From Plantactinospora mayteni (lineage in GTDB: Bacteria > Actinomycetota > Actinomycetes > Mycobacteriales > Micromonosporaceae), in contig NZ_BONX01000036.1 in assembly GCF_016862935.1 (NCBI RefSeq), positions 124,001-188,000 of the forward strand: a stretch of 64,000 bases of DNA. Direction: 5' to 3'. The first letter of the stretch is position 1; every line of letters begins with the position of its first letter. Positions 51,763 through 60,144 of this stretch are shown here, piece after piece. A program made the translations under genes and the position numbers. The notes beneath the pieces are model-generated. The model was not told where the DNA came from and ran no database searches. It saw only the letters and a list, made by a program, of their open reading frames with translations.

Positions 51763-52040
51763 GCCGCCTCGCCCCCGTCTGTTCGACGCAGGCCCCGCAG
51801 TTCCACGACCCGGTGCCCGTCGCGGTCCCGCTCGTCGATCCGTACGTCGGCGGAGTGGCCGCCGACCAGCCGGATCAGGCCCATGGTCCGGGCCCGGGTC
51901 CGCGCCGACCACTCCCGTTCCGCCTGCACCCGGCTGCGGTACCGCAGAAAGCCCCGAACCAGCAGCCCCAACCCCCCGATCAGGCCCACCAGCACTGCCA
52001 CCGAACTCCCGGTCGACAGTCCCCCCAGAACCTCGCTCAT
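51759..52040 (-). CDS. Small single-pass membrane protein upstream of the ECF sigma factor
   Basis: A 93-aa protein with a membrane helix at about residues 10-32 (TGSSVAVLVGLIGGLGLLVRG), then a basic cytoplasmic part (RARTMGLIRLVGGHSADVR). Its topology would place the C-terminus inside, where it might contact a sigma factor, but it lacks a zinc-anti-sigma motif. ATG 52040 with GAGAGGCGAGG. It probably heads the operon containing the 20-codon ORF, sigma and PAS-GGDEF-EAL genes. Confidence 0.8.
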   Translation of the reverse strand: MSEVLGGLSTGSSVAVLVGLIGGLGLLVRGFLRYRSRVQAEREWSARTRARTMGLIRLVGGHSADVRIDERDRDGHRVVELRGLRRTDGGEAA

Positions 52041-52265
52041 CCTCGCCTCTCGCAGTCCGTAGTTGTCCTTCCCGCGTATAACTCTCCGTCAGGGGTCCGC
52101 GTGTAGGGGGCGACCCGCCCGGGTGAAGATGCCAATGATCAAAAAAGTGGCGCCTAGCTGGCATGGTTCCTCCGATCAGCCACAGTAGACAGGCCGATCA
52201 AACGAACACATTTACTGTCCAGTATGGATTGCACAGAGTGATGACACAGTGCGGGCGGAGTACGC
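52041..52265. promoter_or_regulatory. AT-richer promoter region of the sigma/c-di-GMP operon
   Basis: The 225-nt stretch has much lower GC than its flanks (for example GATCAAAAAAGTGG, CAAACGAACACATTTACTG). It should contain the operon promoter (minus strand) and also precedes the DUF6328-like gene end. A consensus ribosome-binding site GGAGGAACC before an ATG at 52164 (minus strand) opens another frame that overlaps the small membrane protein (see findings). Confidence 0.55.
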
Positions 52266-52772
52266 TCACTCGACGGCGTCGGGGCGGGCGGCGACCGGCT
52301 CGTCGTCGTCCTCCTCGGGCTCACCCCAGTTGCGGCGCAGGAACGGCAGCGCGGCCCAGAAGGTCAGGAACCAGATCGCGGTCAGCCCGCTGAGTACGAA
52401 CGCCACCGGCCGGGGCAGCAGGAAGTCGGTGATCAGCAGCACCGAGCTGACCATCGAGATCAGCATGAAGGCCAGTCCGCCGCTCGCCATGGCGTGCGCG
52501 AACCGGACCAGTTCCGGCTTGCGCCCCCGTCGGAAGAGCGCCTGGTGGAAGGCGACCGGGGAGATGATCAAGGCGGTGGCCGCCGCCGCCGACAGCAGCG
52601 CGACCACGTAGGTGTCCTTCTGGAACGTGGTGGCCCGTGGAAAGCCGTTACTGAAGGGCAGGGTGAGCAGGAAGGCGAACAGGATCTGCACCCCCGTCTG
52701 CGCCACCCGCAACTCCTGCAACAGGTCGGCGAAGTTACGCTGCCAACGCTGCTTTTCCGTCTCGACGGCCAC
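52266..52772 (-). CDS. DUF6328-like membrane protein
   Basis: A 168-aa protein with four predicted membrane helices (LFAFLLTLPF, VVALLSAAAATALIISP, GLAFMLISMVSSVLLITDF, LSGLTAIWFLTFWAALPF) and a cytoplasmic N-terminus (ETEKQRWQRNFADLLQELRVAQTGVQ) typical of the family I know as DUF6328. Start chosen at GTG 52772 (MAVETEKQ) with GGAGG 8 nt upstream. The earlier GTG at 52781 sits directly on that site. The C-terminus is acidic (EPEEDDDE). Function unknown. Confidence 0.8.
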   Translation of the reverse strand: MAVETEKQRWQRNFADLLQELRVAQTGVQILFAFLLTLPFSNGFPRATTFQKDTYVVALLSAAAATALIISPVAFHQALFRRGRKPELVRFAHAMASGGLAFMLISMVSSVLLITDFLLPRPVAFVLSGLTAIWFLTFWAALPFLRRNWGEPEEDDDEPVAARPDAVE

Positions 52773-52861
52773 CTGCGCCACCTCCCCAACCGGTCGGAGT
52801 TCGGAGCAGTGTGCCCTGACCGGCCGTGGGTGAAACGCGACCGCCTCGAAGGCGTGCCCGG

Positions 52862-53045
52862 AGGCCGCACCGGCAGCGGACCGGGCGGCGTCGGGAGATC
52901 GGATCCGGCAGGGTCAGGAGCCCCGAGAGGCCGCACCGGCAGTGGACCGGGCGGCGTGGGGAGATCGGATCCGGCGAGGTCAGGCGCCCCGTCCGGGTCC
53001 CTTGTCAGGCGCCCCGGCGGGTTCCTTGTCAGGCGCCCCGGCGGA
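52862..53045. repeat. Tandem repeats overlapping the 3' end of the SIS gene
   Basis: Two 57-nt near-identical units (52862-52918 and 52928-52984, period 66) built on GGCCGCACCGGCAG and GAGATCGGATCCGGC are followed by nearly three 24-25-nt units beginning TCAGGCGCCCCG. The third of these contains the SIS stop codon, so the repeats have multiplied the gene end and its TGA. Confidence 0.85.
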
Positions 53046-53814
53046 TGCGGCCGGCGTACCGGGCTTCCAGGGTGTGGTTGTGCTCGTCGCTGTCCGGGAT
53101 GTTGGCCGAGAGGTAGACCGGGGGCGTCTCCCCCGCCTCGACCAGCCGGCGGACCACCTCCACCACCACCTGCTGGGCGAGCAGCGCGGCGGTGATCGAC
53201 GACACCGCACCGACCGCACCGCCACCAGGCAGCGGCAGCGACGCGTCGCCGTACGGGGCGCCGTTGTCGAGTACCACGTCGGCGAGATCGCTCAGCTTGC
53301 GGCCGGACGGGTGCCGGGACGGGACCCGGGCCGAGTGCTGCCCGGAGGTGATCGCGACCAGCCCGTGGCCGCGCTCCTTGACCAGCGACGCGAACTCGAC
53401 GATGGTGCCGTTCACCCCGGAGTTCGAGGCGATCACGAAGACGTCCCGGGGGTCGATCGGGGTCAGCTCGTAGAGCCGGCGGGCCACGGTCGGGTCCCGC
53501 TCCAGGGTGGGGCCGAGGATGTCGACCGGCTCGCCACCGCGCAGCACCAGATCCCGCAGCGCGATCCGGTTCGTCGGGACCAGCCCCCCGGCCCGACCGG
53601 CGATCTCCATGGCCAGCGCCTCCGAGTGGCCGGTACCGAACGCCTGCACCACACCGCCGGCCCGGAGCGCGTCGGTGACCAGGTCGGCCGCCCGGCGTAC
53701 GCCGTCCCGGGCAGCCGCCGCCACCCGCCCGATCGTCTCGGTGACCTCGTCGAGATAGCCCTCGGGGCTGAGTGTCACGGTCACGGGTCCCTTCGAGATG
53801 TTGATCTGGGCCAT
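53029..53814 (-). CDS. SIS-domain protein (phosphosugar isomerase/etherase-like)
   Basis: A 261-aa protein with one SIS domain of the family that includes MurNAc-6-P etherase-like and UPF0309 proteins. Visible motifs are QAFGTGHSEALAMEIAGRAGG, FVIASNSGVNGTIVEFA and VAITSGQHSA, which bind the phosphosugar. A C-terminal segment has CxxE-free HNHTLEARYAGRI. ATG 53814, with GGGTGG just before it. The substrate is not determinable. It is divergent from the thiamine transporter operon and not riboswitch-controlled. Confidence 0.87.
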   Translation of the reverse strand: MAQINISKGPVTVTLSPEGYLDEVTETIGRVAAAARDGVRRAADLVTDALRAGGVVQAFGTGHSEALAMEIAGRAGGLVPTNRIALRDLVLRGGEPVDILGPTLERDPTVARRLYELTPIDPRDVFVIASNSGVNGTIVEFASLVKERGHGLVAITSGQHSARVPSRHPSGRKLSDLADVVLDNGAPYGDASLPLPGGGAVGAVSSITAALLAQQVVVEVVRRLVEAGETPPVYLSANIPDSDEHNHTLEARYAGRIRRGA

Positions 53815-53914
53815 CCACCCTATCCCGTGACGGGGTGGGCACCACCACATCCGCCGGTTCCGCCGCTGTCGGCGCAGCGGCATCCGGTGTACCGTCTGCG
53901 GAACAACAGCACAT

Positions 53915-54005
<91 letters not shown>

Positions 54006-54094
54006 TCGAGTCTCCAGCCGCGCCGCAGTCCGGGCCGACCCCGGGTTGCGGCGTGCGTCTTGCCTGGTTCGCCACGCGACTGGGAGGCATGCTC

Positions 54095-54685
54095 ATGACT
54101 TCGTCCACCACCACCAGATGGCGCACCGTCGACATCGTCGTCGCCTCGGTCATCGCGGTCGCGTTCGGGGTCATCTTCTGGGCCTGGAACCTGGTCTGGA
54201 GCGCCACCGAGGGTGCGTTCACGTTCTTCCCGCCGGCCCAGGCGGTCATCTACGGCATCTGGCTGGTGCCCGGGGTGCTCGGCGGCCTGGTGATCCGCAA
54301 GCCGGGCGCCGCACTGTACTGCGAGTTCCTCGCCGCCTTCGTCTCGGTGCTGCTGGGCAGCCAGTGGGGTACCGTCGCGATCCTCCAGGGGGTCGCCCAG
54401 GGCGTCGGCGCCGAGGCGGCGTTCCTCGCCGTCGGGTACCGCTCGTTCCGGCTGCCGGTGGCGGTCGGCTCCGGCCTGCTGGCCGGGCTCGCCGCCGCGA
54501 TCTTCGACCAGATCCGCTACTACTCCGAGTACGACTTCGACTCGTACCGGCTACCGGTCTTCCTGTTCACCGTGCTCAGCTCGGCGATCGTGGCCGGTGC
54601 CGGCGGCTGGGCGCTCACCCGCGCGCTGGCCCAGACCGGTGCGCTGGACCGGTTCCCGGCCGGCCGCGAACGTACCGCCGTCTGA
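54095..54685 (+). CDS. ykoE: Thiamine-type ECF transporter S component (YkoE family)
   Basis: The substrate-binding membrane subunit for thiamine or its hydroxymethylpyrimidine precursor; 196 aa with five or six helices. Recognisable sequences are WRTVDIVVASVIAVAFGVIFW, AQAVIYGIWLVPGVLGGLVI and the EYDFDSYRLPVFLF loop. ATG 54095 has GGGAGG 7 nt upstream; an ATG at 54089 is too close to it. First gene behind the TPP riboswitch; the ATPase gene follows 59 nt later after three 17-bp repeats. Confidence 0.93.
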   Translation: MTSSTTTRWRTVDIVVASVIAVAFGVIFWAWNLVWSATEGAFTFFPPAQAVIYGIWLVPGVLGGLVIRKPGAALYCEFLAAFVSVLLGSQWGTVAILQGVAQGVGAEAAFLAVGYRSFRLPVAVGSGLLAGLAAAIFDQIRYYSEYDFDSYRLPVFLFTVLSSAIVAGAGGWALTRALAQTGALDRFPAGRERTAV

Positions 54686-54701
54686 GCGGCGCCGACCCGC
54701 T

Positions 54702-54752
54702 GGTGACGTAGTGAGCGTGGTGACGTAGTGAGCGTGGTGACGCCGTGAGCGA
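54702..54752 (+). repeat. Three 17-bp tandem repeats spanning the ykoD start codon
   Basis: GGTGACGTAGTGAGCGT occurs at 54702-54718 and 54719-54735, and a diverged third copy (GGTGACGCCGTGAGCGA, 54736-54752) contains the ykoD GTG at 54745. Each copy provides a GTGAGCG, so the initiation site itself has been multiplied. Confidence 0.92.
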
Positions 54753-56382
54753 GGTACGGCTGCGCGGCTTCGGTTGGCGGCACGCCGGCCGGCGGGCCTG
54801 GGCGGTCCGCGACGTCGACCTGCGGATCGGGCACGGCGAGCGGATACTCCTGCTCGGCGCCTCCGGTGCGGGCAAGAGCACCCTGCTGGCGGCACTGGCC
54901 GGGCTGCTCGCCGAGGACTCCGGCGAGCAGGAGGGCACCGTCGAGATCGACGGGCTCGACCCGCGCAAGGCCCGGGAGCGGGTCGGCATCGTCTTCCAGG
55001 ATCCGGAGACCCAGCTCGTGATGGCCCGGGCCGGCGACGACGTGGCGTTCGGGCTGGAGAACCGGGGCGTACCGGCGGAGGAGATCTGGCGCCGCGTCAC
55101 CGAAGCGCTTCACCGGGTCGGCTTCCCGTACGGCCTCGACCGGTCCACCGCCGCACTCTCCGGTGGCGAGCAGCAGCGGCTCGCCCTGGCCGGGGTGTTG
55201 GCGCTCCGGCCCGGACTGCTGCTGCTCGACGAGCCGACCGCCAACCTGGACCCGGCCGGCGCCACGCTGGTCCGGGACGCGGTCCGGTCGGCGGTCGACG
55301 ACGACACCACGCTGATCCTGGTCGAGCACCGGGTGTCGGAGGCGCTGCCGCTGGTCGACCGGGTGGTGGTGCTGGAGCCGGGTGGTGGGGTGCGAGCCGA
55401 CGGCGCTCCGGCGGAGGTCTTCGCGAGGCACGGCGCGGCGCTGGCCGCCGCCGGGGTCTGGGTGCCGGGGCCGCCGCCGGCACCGCGCCGGGCCACCGCC
55501 GGCCCCGGTGACCTGTTGCTCGCCGCCGACCGGCTCGGCCTGCCGCCCCGGCTGGAAAGCACCGACCTGCGGGTACGCGCCGGCGAGACGCTCGCCGTGC
55601 TCGGCCCGAACGGTGCCGGCAAGTCCACCCTGGCGCTGCTGCTCGGCGGGCTGCTCCGGCCCGGCACCGGCCGGCTGTCGGCCACCGAGGCACTGGCCGG
55701 CCGGCACGCCGGCATCGCACCGTACCGGTGGCGGGCACCGGTGCTGGCCGGCCGGATCGGATCGGTCTTCCAGGACCCGGAGCACCAGTTCGTCCAGACC
55801 ACGGTCTTCGACGAGCTGGCGCTCGGGCCGCGCCGGACCGGTCAGCCGGAGGCGCTGGTCCGGTCGGTGGTGGACGAGTTGCTGGTCCGGCTCCGACTGG
55901 ACTCGTTGGCGGCGGCCAACCCGTACACCCTCTCGGGTGGCCAGGCGCGGCGGCTGAGCGTGGCGACGGCGCTGGCCACCGCGCCCCGGCTGCTGGTACT
56001 GGACGAGCCGACCTTCGGCCAGGACCGGCGTACCTGGCTCGAACTGGTCGACCTGCTCGCCGGGCTGCGGGACGGCGGGCACGGCATCGTCACCGTCACC
56101 CACGACGCCGACTTCGTCACCGCGCTGGCCGACCGGACGATCCGGCTCGGCGCAGGCGACGTCCACGAGGCGGCGAAGCCGGGTGGCCACGGGGCGGCGG
56201 AGCCGGGTAGCGGCCGACCGGCAGGGCGGGCCGGCGGAGCAGCAACGGATCCGGCGGGCGGAGCAGCGACGGAACGGGTCGGCGGAGCGGCGACGGGTCC
56301 GGCGAGCGGAGCAGTGGCGGGGCGGGCGGGCGGAGCAGCGGCGGGGCGGGCCGGCACCGGATCGGCGGGGCGGACCGGGTGA
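54745..56382 (+). CDS. ykoD: ECF transporter ATPase, two fused domains (YkoD type)
   Basis: Both ATPases of the energy-coupling factor in one chain of 545 aa. Domain 1: Walker A GASGAGKST, LSGGEQQR, LLLDEPTANLDP. Domain 2: GPNGAGKST, LSGGQARR, LVLDEPTFGQDRR. The last 70 residues (from about 475) are a low-complexity Gly/Ala tail of short repeats (PAGRAGGAA, PAGGAATERVGGAAT) with no counterpart in the family. Start GTG 54745 in a repeated motif. The stop overlaps the ykoC GTG (GTGA). Confidence 0.94.
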   Translation: MSEVRLRGFGWRHAGRRAWAVRDVDLRIGHGERILLLGASGAGKSTLLAALAGLLAEDSGEQEGTVEIDGLDPRKARERVGIVFQDPETQLVMARAGDDVAFGLENRGVPAEEIWRRVTEALHRVGFPYGLDRSTAALSGGEQQRLALAGVLALRPGLLLLDEPTANLDPAGATLVRDAVRSAVDDDTTLILVEHRVSEALPLVDRVVVLEPGGGVRADGAPAEVFARHGAALAAAGVWVPGPPPAPRRATAGPGDLLLAADRLGLPPRLESTDLRVRAGETLAVLGPNGAGKSTLALLLGGLLRPGTGRLSATEALAGRHAGIAPYRWRAPVLAGRIGSVFQDPEHQFVQTTVFDELALGPRRTGQPEALVRSVVDELLVRLRLDSLAAANPYTLSGGQARRLSVATALATAPRLLVLDEPTFGQDRRTWLELVDLLAGLRDGGHGIVTVTHDADFVTALADRTIRLGAGDVHEAAKPGGHGAAEPGSGRPAGRAGGAATDPAGGAATERVGGAATGPASGAVAGRAGGAAAGRAGTGSAGRTG

Positions 56383-57179
56383 TCCCGTACCAGCCGATCG
56401 CCGCCCCCGACGCACCGCTGGCCCGGCGCAACCCGGTGGCCAAGGTCGCCGCCGCGCTGGTCGTCTCCGTCGCGCTGATCGCCACGGTGGACCCGGTGGC
56501 CCCGGCGGTGGCGATCGGTTTCGAGCTGGCCGTGGTGCCGCTCTTCGGAATCCGATATTCGGCACTGGCCCGGCGGGCCTGGCCACTGCTGCTCAGCGCC
56601 CTCGGCATCCTCTGCACCCTGGTGCTCTTCGCCGCCGAGCGGACCGGCAGCCTGCTCTGGCAGGCCGGGCCGGTGGCGGTCACCACCGGAGTACTCGGCA
56701 CCGCGCTGGGCATGGCGCTGCGGGTGATCGCGGTGGCGCTGCCCGGCGTACTGGTCTTCGCGACCACCGATCCGACCGACCTGACCGACGCGCTGGTCCA
56801 GAACGTCAAGGCCCCGCCCCGGTTCGCGATCGGGGCGCTGGCCGCGTTCCGGCTCGTACCGCTGCTCGCGCTGGAGTGGCGGATGTTGAGCCTGGCCCGC
56901 CGGGCCCGGGGCATCGACGCCGGGCGGAACCCGCTGACCCGGCTGCGACTGTTCGGCTCGACCGCGTTCGCGCTGCTGGTCGGGGCGATCCGCCGGGGTA
57001 CCCGACTGGCCACCGCGATGGACGCCCGCGGCTTCGACTCGGGTTCGCCGCGTACGTCGGCCCGCCGGCAGCGGTTCACCGCCGCCGACGCCGCCCTGGT
57101 CGCCGGGGCTGCGGCGCTGGCCGGCGGCGCGCTCGCGGTCAGCGTCGCACTCGGCACCTTCCGCCCACTGGTCGGCTGA
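56379..57179 (+). CDS. ykoC: ECF transporter transmembrane subunit EcfT (YkoC type)
   Basis: A 266-aa membrane protein that links the ATPases to the S component. It has about five helices, and the two ATPase-coupling helices carry the Ala-Arg-Gly motifs (RRARGIDAG and MDARGFDSG). GTG 56379 overlaps the ATPase stop (GTGA). End of the TPP-controlled thiamine uptake operon. Confidence 0.93.
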   Translation: MIPYQPIAAPDAPLARRNPVAKVAAALVVSVALIATVDPVAPAVAIGFELAVVPLFGIRYSALARRAWPLLLSALGILCTLVLFAAERTGSLLWQAGPVAVTTGVLGTALGMALRVIAVALPGVLVFATTDPTDLTDALVQNVKAPPRFAIGALAAFRLVPLLALEWRMLSLARRARGIDAGRNPLTRLRLFGSTAFALLVGAIRRGTRLATAMDARGFDSGSPRTSARRQRFTAADAALVAGAAALAGGALAVSVALGTFRPLVG

Positions 57180-57193
57180 TCCGGCCGGGCCGA

Positions 57194-57228
57194 CACCGCC
57201 ACCCGCAGGGGCACCGCCACCCGCAGGG
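57194..57228. repeat. 18-bp tandem duplication between convergent ykoC and kinase
   Basis: CACCGCCACCCGCAGGGG at 57194-57211 is followed by the same unit minus one G at 57212-57228. The second copy abuts the kinase stop codon. Confidence 0.9.
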
Positions 57229-59265
57229 TCAGTCCAGGGTGGCGATCTCGATGTTTCCGAACGCGACCCGGTAGGACGGCTCCCGGGTCTGGTCGGAGGC
57301 CGGATCGGAGAAGATGCCGAGCACCACCCGGCCGGCCACCGGCGCACTGTCCCGGGCCGTGCCGATCTGCCGACCGTCCTGGTAGAAGCGCAGTTCCTCG
57401 CCGTCGGCGACCACTCCGACCCGGATCCGGCCGGTCGGCCGCCGGTCCGCCGGGTACGGGAATTCGCCGGCCTCGCTCGCCGTGTCGGACCCGTGCCGCA
57501 TCAGGTGGTACCCGTCGGCACAGACCCGCAGCACGTACCCGCCCTGCGCGTCGGTGAACCGGTACCAGATCCCGGCGCAACTGGTCGGCTCGACCAGGGT
57601 CACGTCGACGTCCACCCGTACGTCGGCCCAGGTCTCCTGCGGTCCCGGGCACCGGTACGGGCCGTCGCTCCGCTTCGACACCACCAGCCCGCCGTCGAAC
57701 TCGCACCCGACCCGGTGCCGCTCGTCCGTCCTCGGCAGCCACCGGTCCGACCTGGTCAGCGGGTCTGCCACCACCACCCGGCCGAGCGGAGCCGTCCCGC
57801 CGGACGGGTCGGTACCGGTCGGCGTGGAGCCGGCCGGCCCGGTCGGGCCACCGATCGTGGCGCCCGGGCCAGCGGCGTTGGCCCGCGGATCCGGTGACTG
57901 GCTGGCCGCTCCCCGCTCCCCGCCCGGTGGCAACAGCCCACTGGCGTAGCCGACGCTGACCGCCGCGCCCAGCAGTCCGACGAGCGCGAAAAGCGCGCTG
58001 GCGAGCGTCCCCCACCGGCCGCCGCCCCGACGACCCGGCGCGGCAGAGGTGGCAGGCACCGCAGACGCGGTAGGCGCAGCAGACACCACAGACGCGGTAG
58101 GCGCAGCAGACACCACAGACGCGGTAGGCGCAGCAGACACCACAGACGCAGCAGGCGAAGCAGGCGCAGCAGGCGAAGCAGGCGCCACCGGCTGCCCGGG
58201 TAGCGCCGGGCGGACCGCTCCGGCCGGTGTCCCCGGCACGGCCACGGCTGCCGGGGCGGATCCGGCCGCCCCCGGCGTGCCGGGTAGTGGGGTGGTCCGC
58301 GCGGCCTGGCCTCCGACCAGCACGGTCTCGGCCAGCGGGCGCTGGTCGGTGGCGGCCTGGGCCTGCTCGACCGCGGCCAGCAGGTCCGGTTGCCCGACCA
58401 GCGTCTCGGCGGCCTGGCCGGCCCGGTCCGGCCCACCGGTCAGCAGCCGGTCCAGCAGGTCACGGGTGGTCGGCCGGCGGTGCGGCTCCTTGGCCAGCGC
58501 CAGTTCGACCAGTTCGCGGAGAGGCGCGGTCAACCCGTCGAGATCGGGCTCCTCGGTCACGATCCGTACGGCGGTCGCGGCCGGCGTCTCGGCCGCGAAC
58601 GGGGTACGCCCGGTGCCGGCGTACGCCACCACGGCACCCCAGGCGAAGACGTCCGCAGCCGGCGTGAGTGTGCCCTTGGTCGCCGACTCGAACCGTTCCG
58701 GCGCCATGTACGCCACCGTGCCGATCACCTGGTCGGTACGGGTGCCGGCGGCGGTGCCGTGCATCGCGCGGGCGATCCCGAAGTCGATCACCTTCGGGCT
58801 GCCCGGCGGCAGCAGTACGTTGCTCGGCTTGAGGTCGCGGTGGATCACCCCGGCGCCGTGGATCGCGGTCAGCGCGGTCGCCATCCCGACCGCCAGCCCG
58901 TAGAGGTTGCCCGGGGTCAGCGGGCCACCGTCGGCGACCACGGTGGCGAGGCTGGGTCCGTCGACGTACTCGACGACCAGGTAGGGCGGATCGTGGTCGG
59001 GGTCGGCGTCGAGCACCTCGGCGGTGCAGAACGGTGGCACCTGCCGGGCCCGCTTCACCTCGCCCCGGAAGCGGCGCCGGAACTCGGCGTCGTGCGCCAG
59101 GTCCGGCCGGATCACCTTGACCGCGACCGTACGCCCGTCGGCCAGCCGCGCCAGGTAGACGGTGCCCATGCCGCCCTCGCCCAACCGACCGACCAGCTCA
59201 CACGGGCCGAGTCGGCGTGGATCGGTGGGCCGGAGCGGTTGCGCCCCGGCAGCCTCGCCCGTCAT
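57229..59265 (-). CDS. Receptor-type Ser/Thr protein kinase with extracellular sensor domain
   Basis: A 678-aa Hanks-type kinase. Kinase core residues 15-275: LGEGGMGTVYLARL (P-loop), VAVKV (Lys), VIHRDLKPSNVLL, IDFGIARAM and YMAPERF. A Pro/Ala-rich linker with three SVVSAAPTA repeats leads to one membrane helix (about residues 420-445). The outside part, after a Gly/Pro linker, is a beta-sandwich (PLTRSDRWLP to the end, with GYVLRVCADGYHLM and EELRFYQDGRQIG) like the concanavalin-type modules of family DUF1080. Start ATG 59265 after GGAGGGTCGGG. Confidence 0.92.
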   Translation of the reverse strand: MTGEAAGAQPLRPTDPRRLGPCELVGRLGEGGMGTVYLARLADGRTVAVKVIRPDLAHDAEFRRRFRGEVKRARQVPPFCTAEVLDADPDHDPPYLVVEYVDGPSLATVVADGGPLTPGNLYGLAVGMATALTAIHGAGVIHRDLKPSNVLLPPGSPKVIDFGIARAMHGTAAGTRTDQVIGTVAYMAPERFESATKGTLTPAADVFAWGAVVAYAGTGRTPFAAETPAATAVRIVTEEPDLDGLTAPLRELVELALAKEPHRRPTTRDLLDRLLTGGPDRAGQAAETLVGQPDLLAAVEQAQAATDQRPLAETVLVGGQAARTTPLPGTPGAAGSAPAAVAVPGTPAGAVRPALPGQPVAPASPAAPASPAASVVSAAPTASVVSAAPTASVVSAAPTASAVPATSAAPGRRGGGRWGTLASALFALVGLLGAAVSVGYASGLLPPGGERGAASQSPDPRANAAGPGATIGGPTGPAGSTPTGTDPSGGTAPLGRVVVADPLTRSDRWLPRTDERHRVGCEFDGGLVVSKRSDGPYRCPGPQETWADVRVDVDVTLVEPTSCAGIWYRFTDAQGGYVLRVCADGYHLMRHGSDTASEAGEFPYPADRRPTGRIRVGVVADGEELRFYQDGRQIGTARDSAPVAGRVVLGIFSDPASDQTREPSYRVAFGNIEIATLD
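58063..58180. repeat. 27-bp in-frame repeats in the kinase linker
   Basis: From 58083 a 27-nt unit beginning ACACCACAGACGCGGTAGGC is repeated about two and a half times, flanked by diverged copies on both sides (GCAGGCGAAGCAGGCG-type). In frame it encodes the SVVSAAPTA repeats of the linker before the membrane helix. Confidence 0.9.
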
Positions 59266-59602
59266 CCCGACCCTCCACCGCCCCGTGGTCCAGCACCCCG
59301 TCACCGGAAGTCGAGTAAGTATCACACTGGATCAGCCCCGGCGGCAGGCCGGTCGGGAGTGGCTCGACCGGCCGGTCCAATGCACCGGCGCGCCGGGTTG
59401 CCGGGTACCGCACCCGGATACGCCGGCGGAGACCGGGACCCGGGCCGTCCACAGTGAACCTTTCAACCCCGAACCGCGCGGCGGGTGCACCCCGACTTCC
59501 CCTGTGGCCAGGACGAACCACAGGGGAAGGCCGGAGAAGGTGCGGTAGTTGGACGGTGGGACCTTTGCGGGGCTCGACGCGATCGCGGCAGCCGGGGCCG
59601 GC
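59266..59602. other. Intergenic region upstream of the kinase: shared repeat and hairpin
   Basis: 59454-59483 is the second copy of the sequence found at the start of the znuC inverted repeat (GTGAACCTTT, then GAACCGCGCGGCG). 59496-59507 CTTCCCCTGTGG pairs perfectly with 59518-59529 CCACAGGGGAAG around a 10-nt loop and may terminate the upstream small gene. The kinase promoter must lie between 59266 and about 59400 (minus strand). No gene here. Confidence 0.7.
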
Positions 59603-59857
59603 TCAGCTACGCCGGAAGGCGTACCGGCGGGACGACGCGGCGCCCCGGCCACGTCCGACCCCGCCCGGGCCGCCGCCGTTCCGGATCGGCGGGCCGGCCT
59701 TCGGCGCCGCCGGTGGCTGGGCCGTCGGGGTGTCGTCACCCGGCAACACGATCGGGGCGGCGAGTTCGACCGACTCGTCCGCCGGGCGGCCAGCCCGGGC
59801 CGGTGAGCCGGTTCCGGTACGGCGGGTGTTCTTGCTGGACTTTCGATTGGCAGGCAT
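59603..59857 (-). CDS. Small basic protein (84 aa), unknown function
   Basis: Highly basic at both ends (MPANRKSSKNTRRTGTGS and SSRRYAFRRS), with Pro/Gly-rich centre and no hydrophobic segment. ATG 59857 is preceded by AGGAGGAGAG 8-12 nt upstream. It may bind nucleic acid, but I recognise no domain. It is followed by a perfect 12-bp hairpin (59496-59529), the likely terminator. The 287-nt gap to uppS contains two similar CTGTTTTCTG stretches (60103 and 60126). Confidence 0.6.
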   Translation of the reverse strand: MPANRKSSKNTRRTGTGSPARAGRPADESVELAAPIVLPGDDTPTAQPPAAPKAGPPIRNGGGPGGVGRGRGAASSRRYAFRRS

Positions 59858-60144
59858 ACGGTGTTCTCTCCTCCTGGTCGGGACCGCCCTGCTCACGGCA
59901 GCGGCGCGGCGGGAATGGGATCCCGGGAGTCCGTTCGCGGAGGTGCCACCGACGGGTGACGGGTCGCCGAAGAAGGCGGAACGGTACGGACGCCCGGAGC
60001 GCTCGCACCCGCGCCGCGCGGAACAGGCGGGCGGGTCGGCTCGGATGAAGGGGTGTCAGTACCGCATGCCTGAACCATAACCCGGGCGTTCCCCGGGTGC
60101 ACCTGTTTTCTGCTCAGCCGTGCGCCTGTTTTCTGGCTCGGAGT

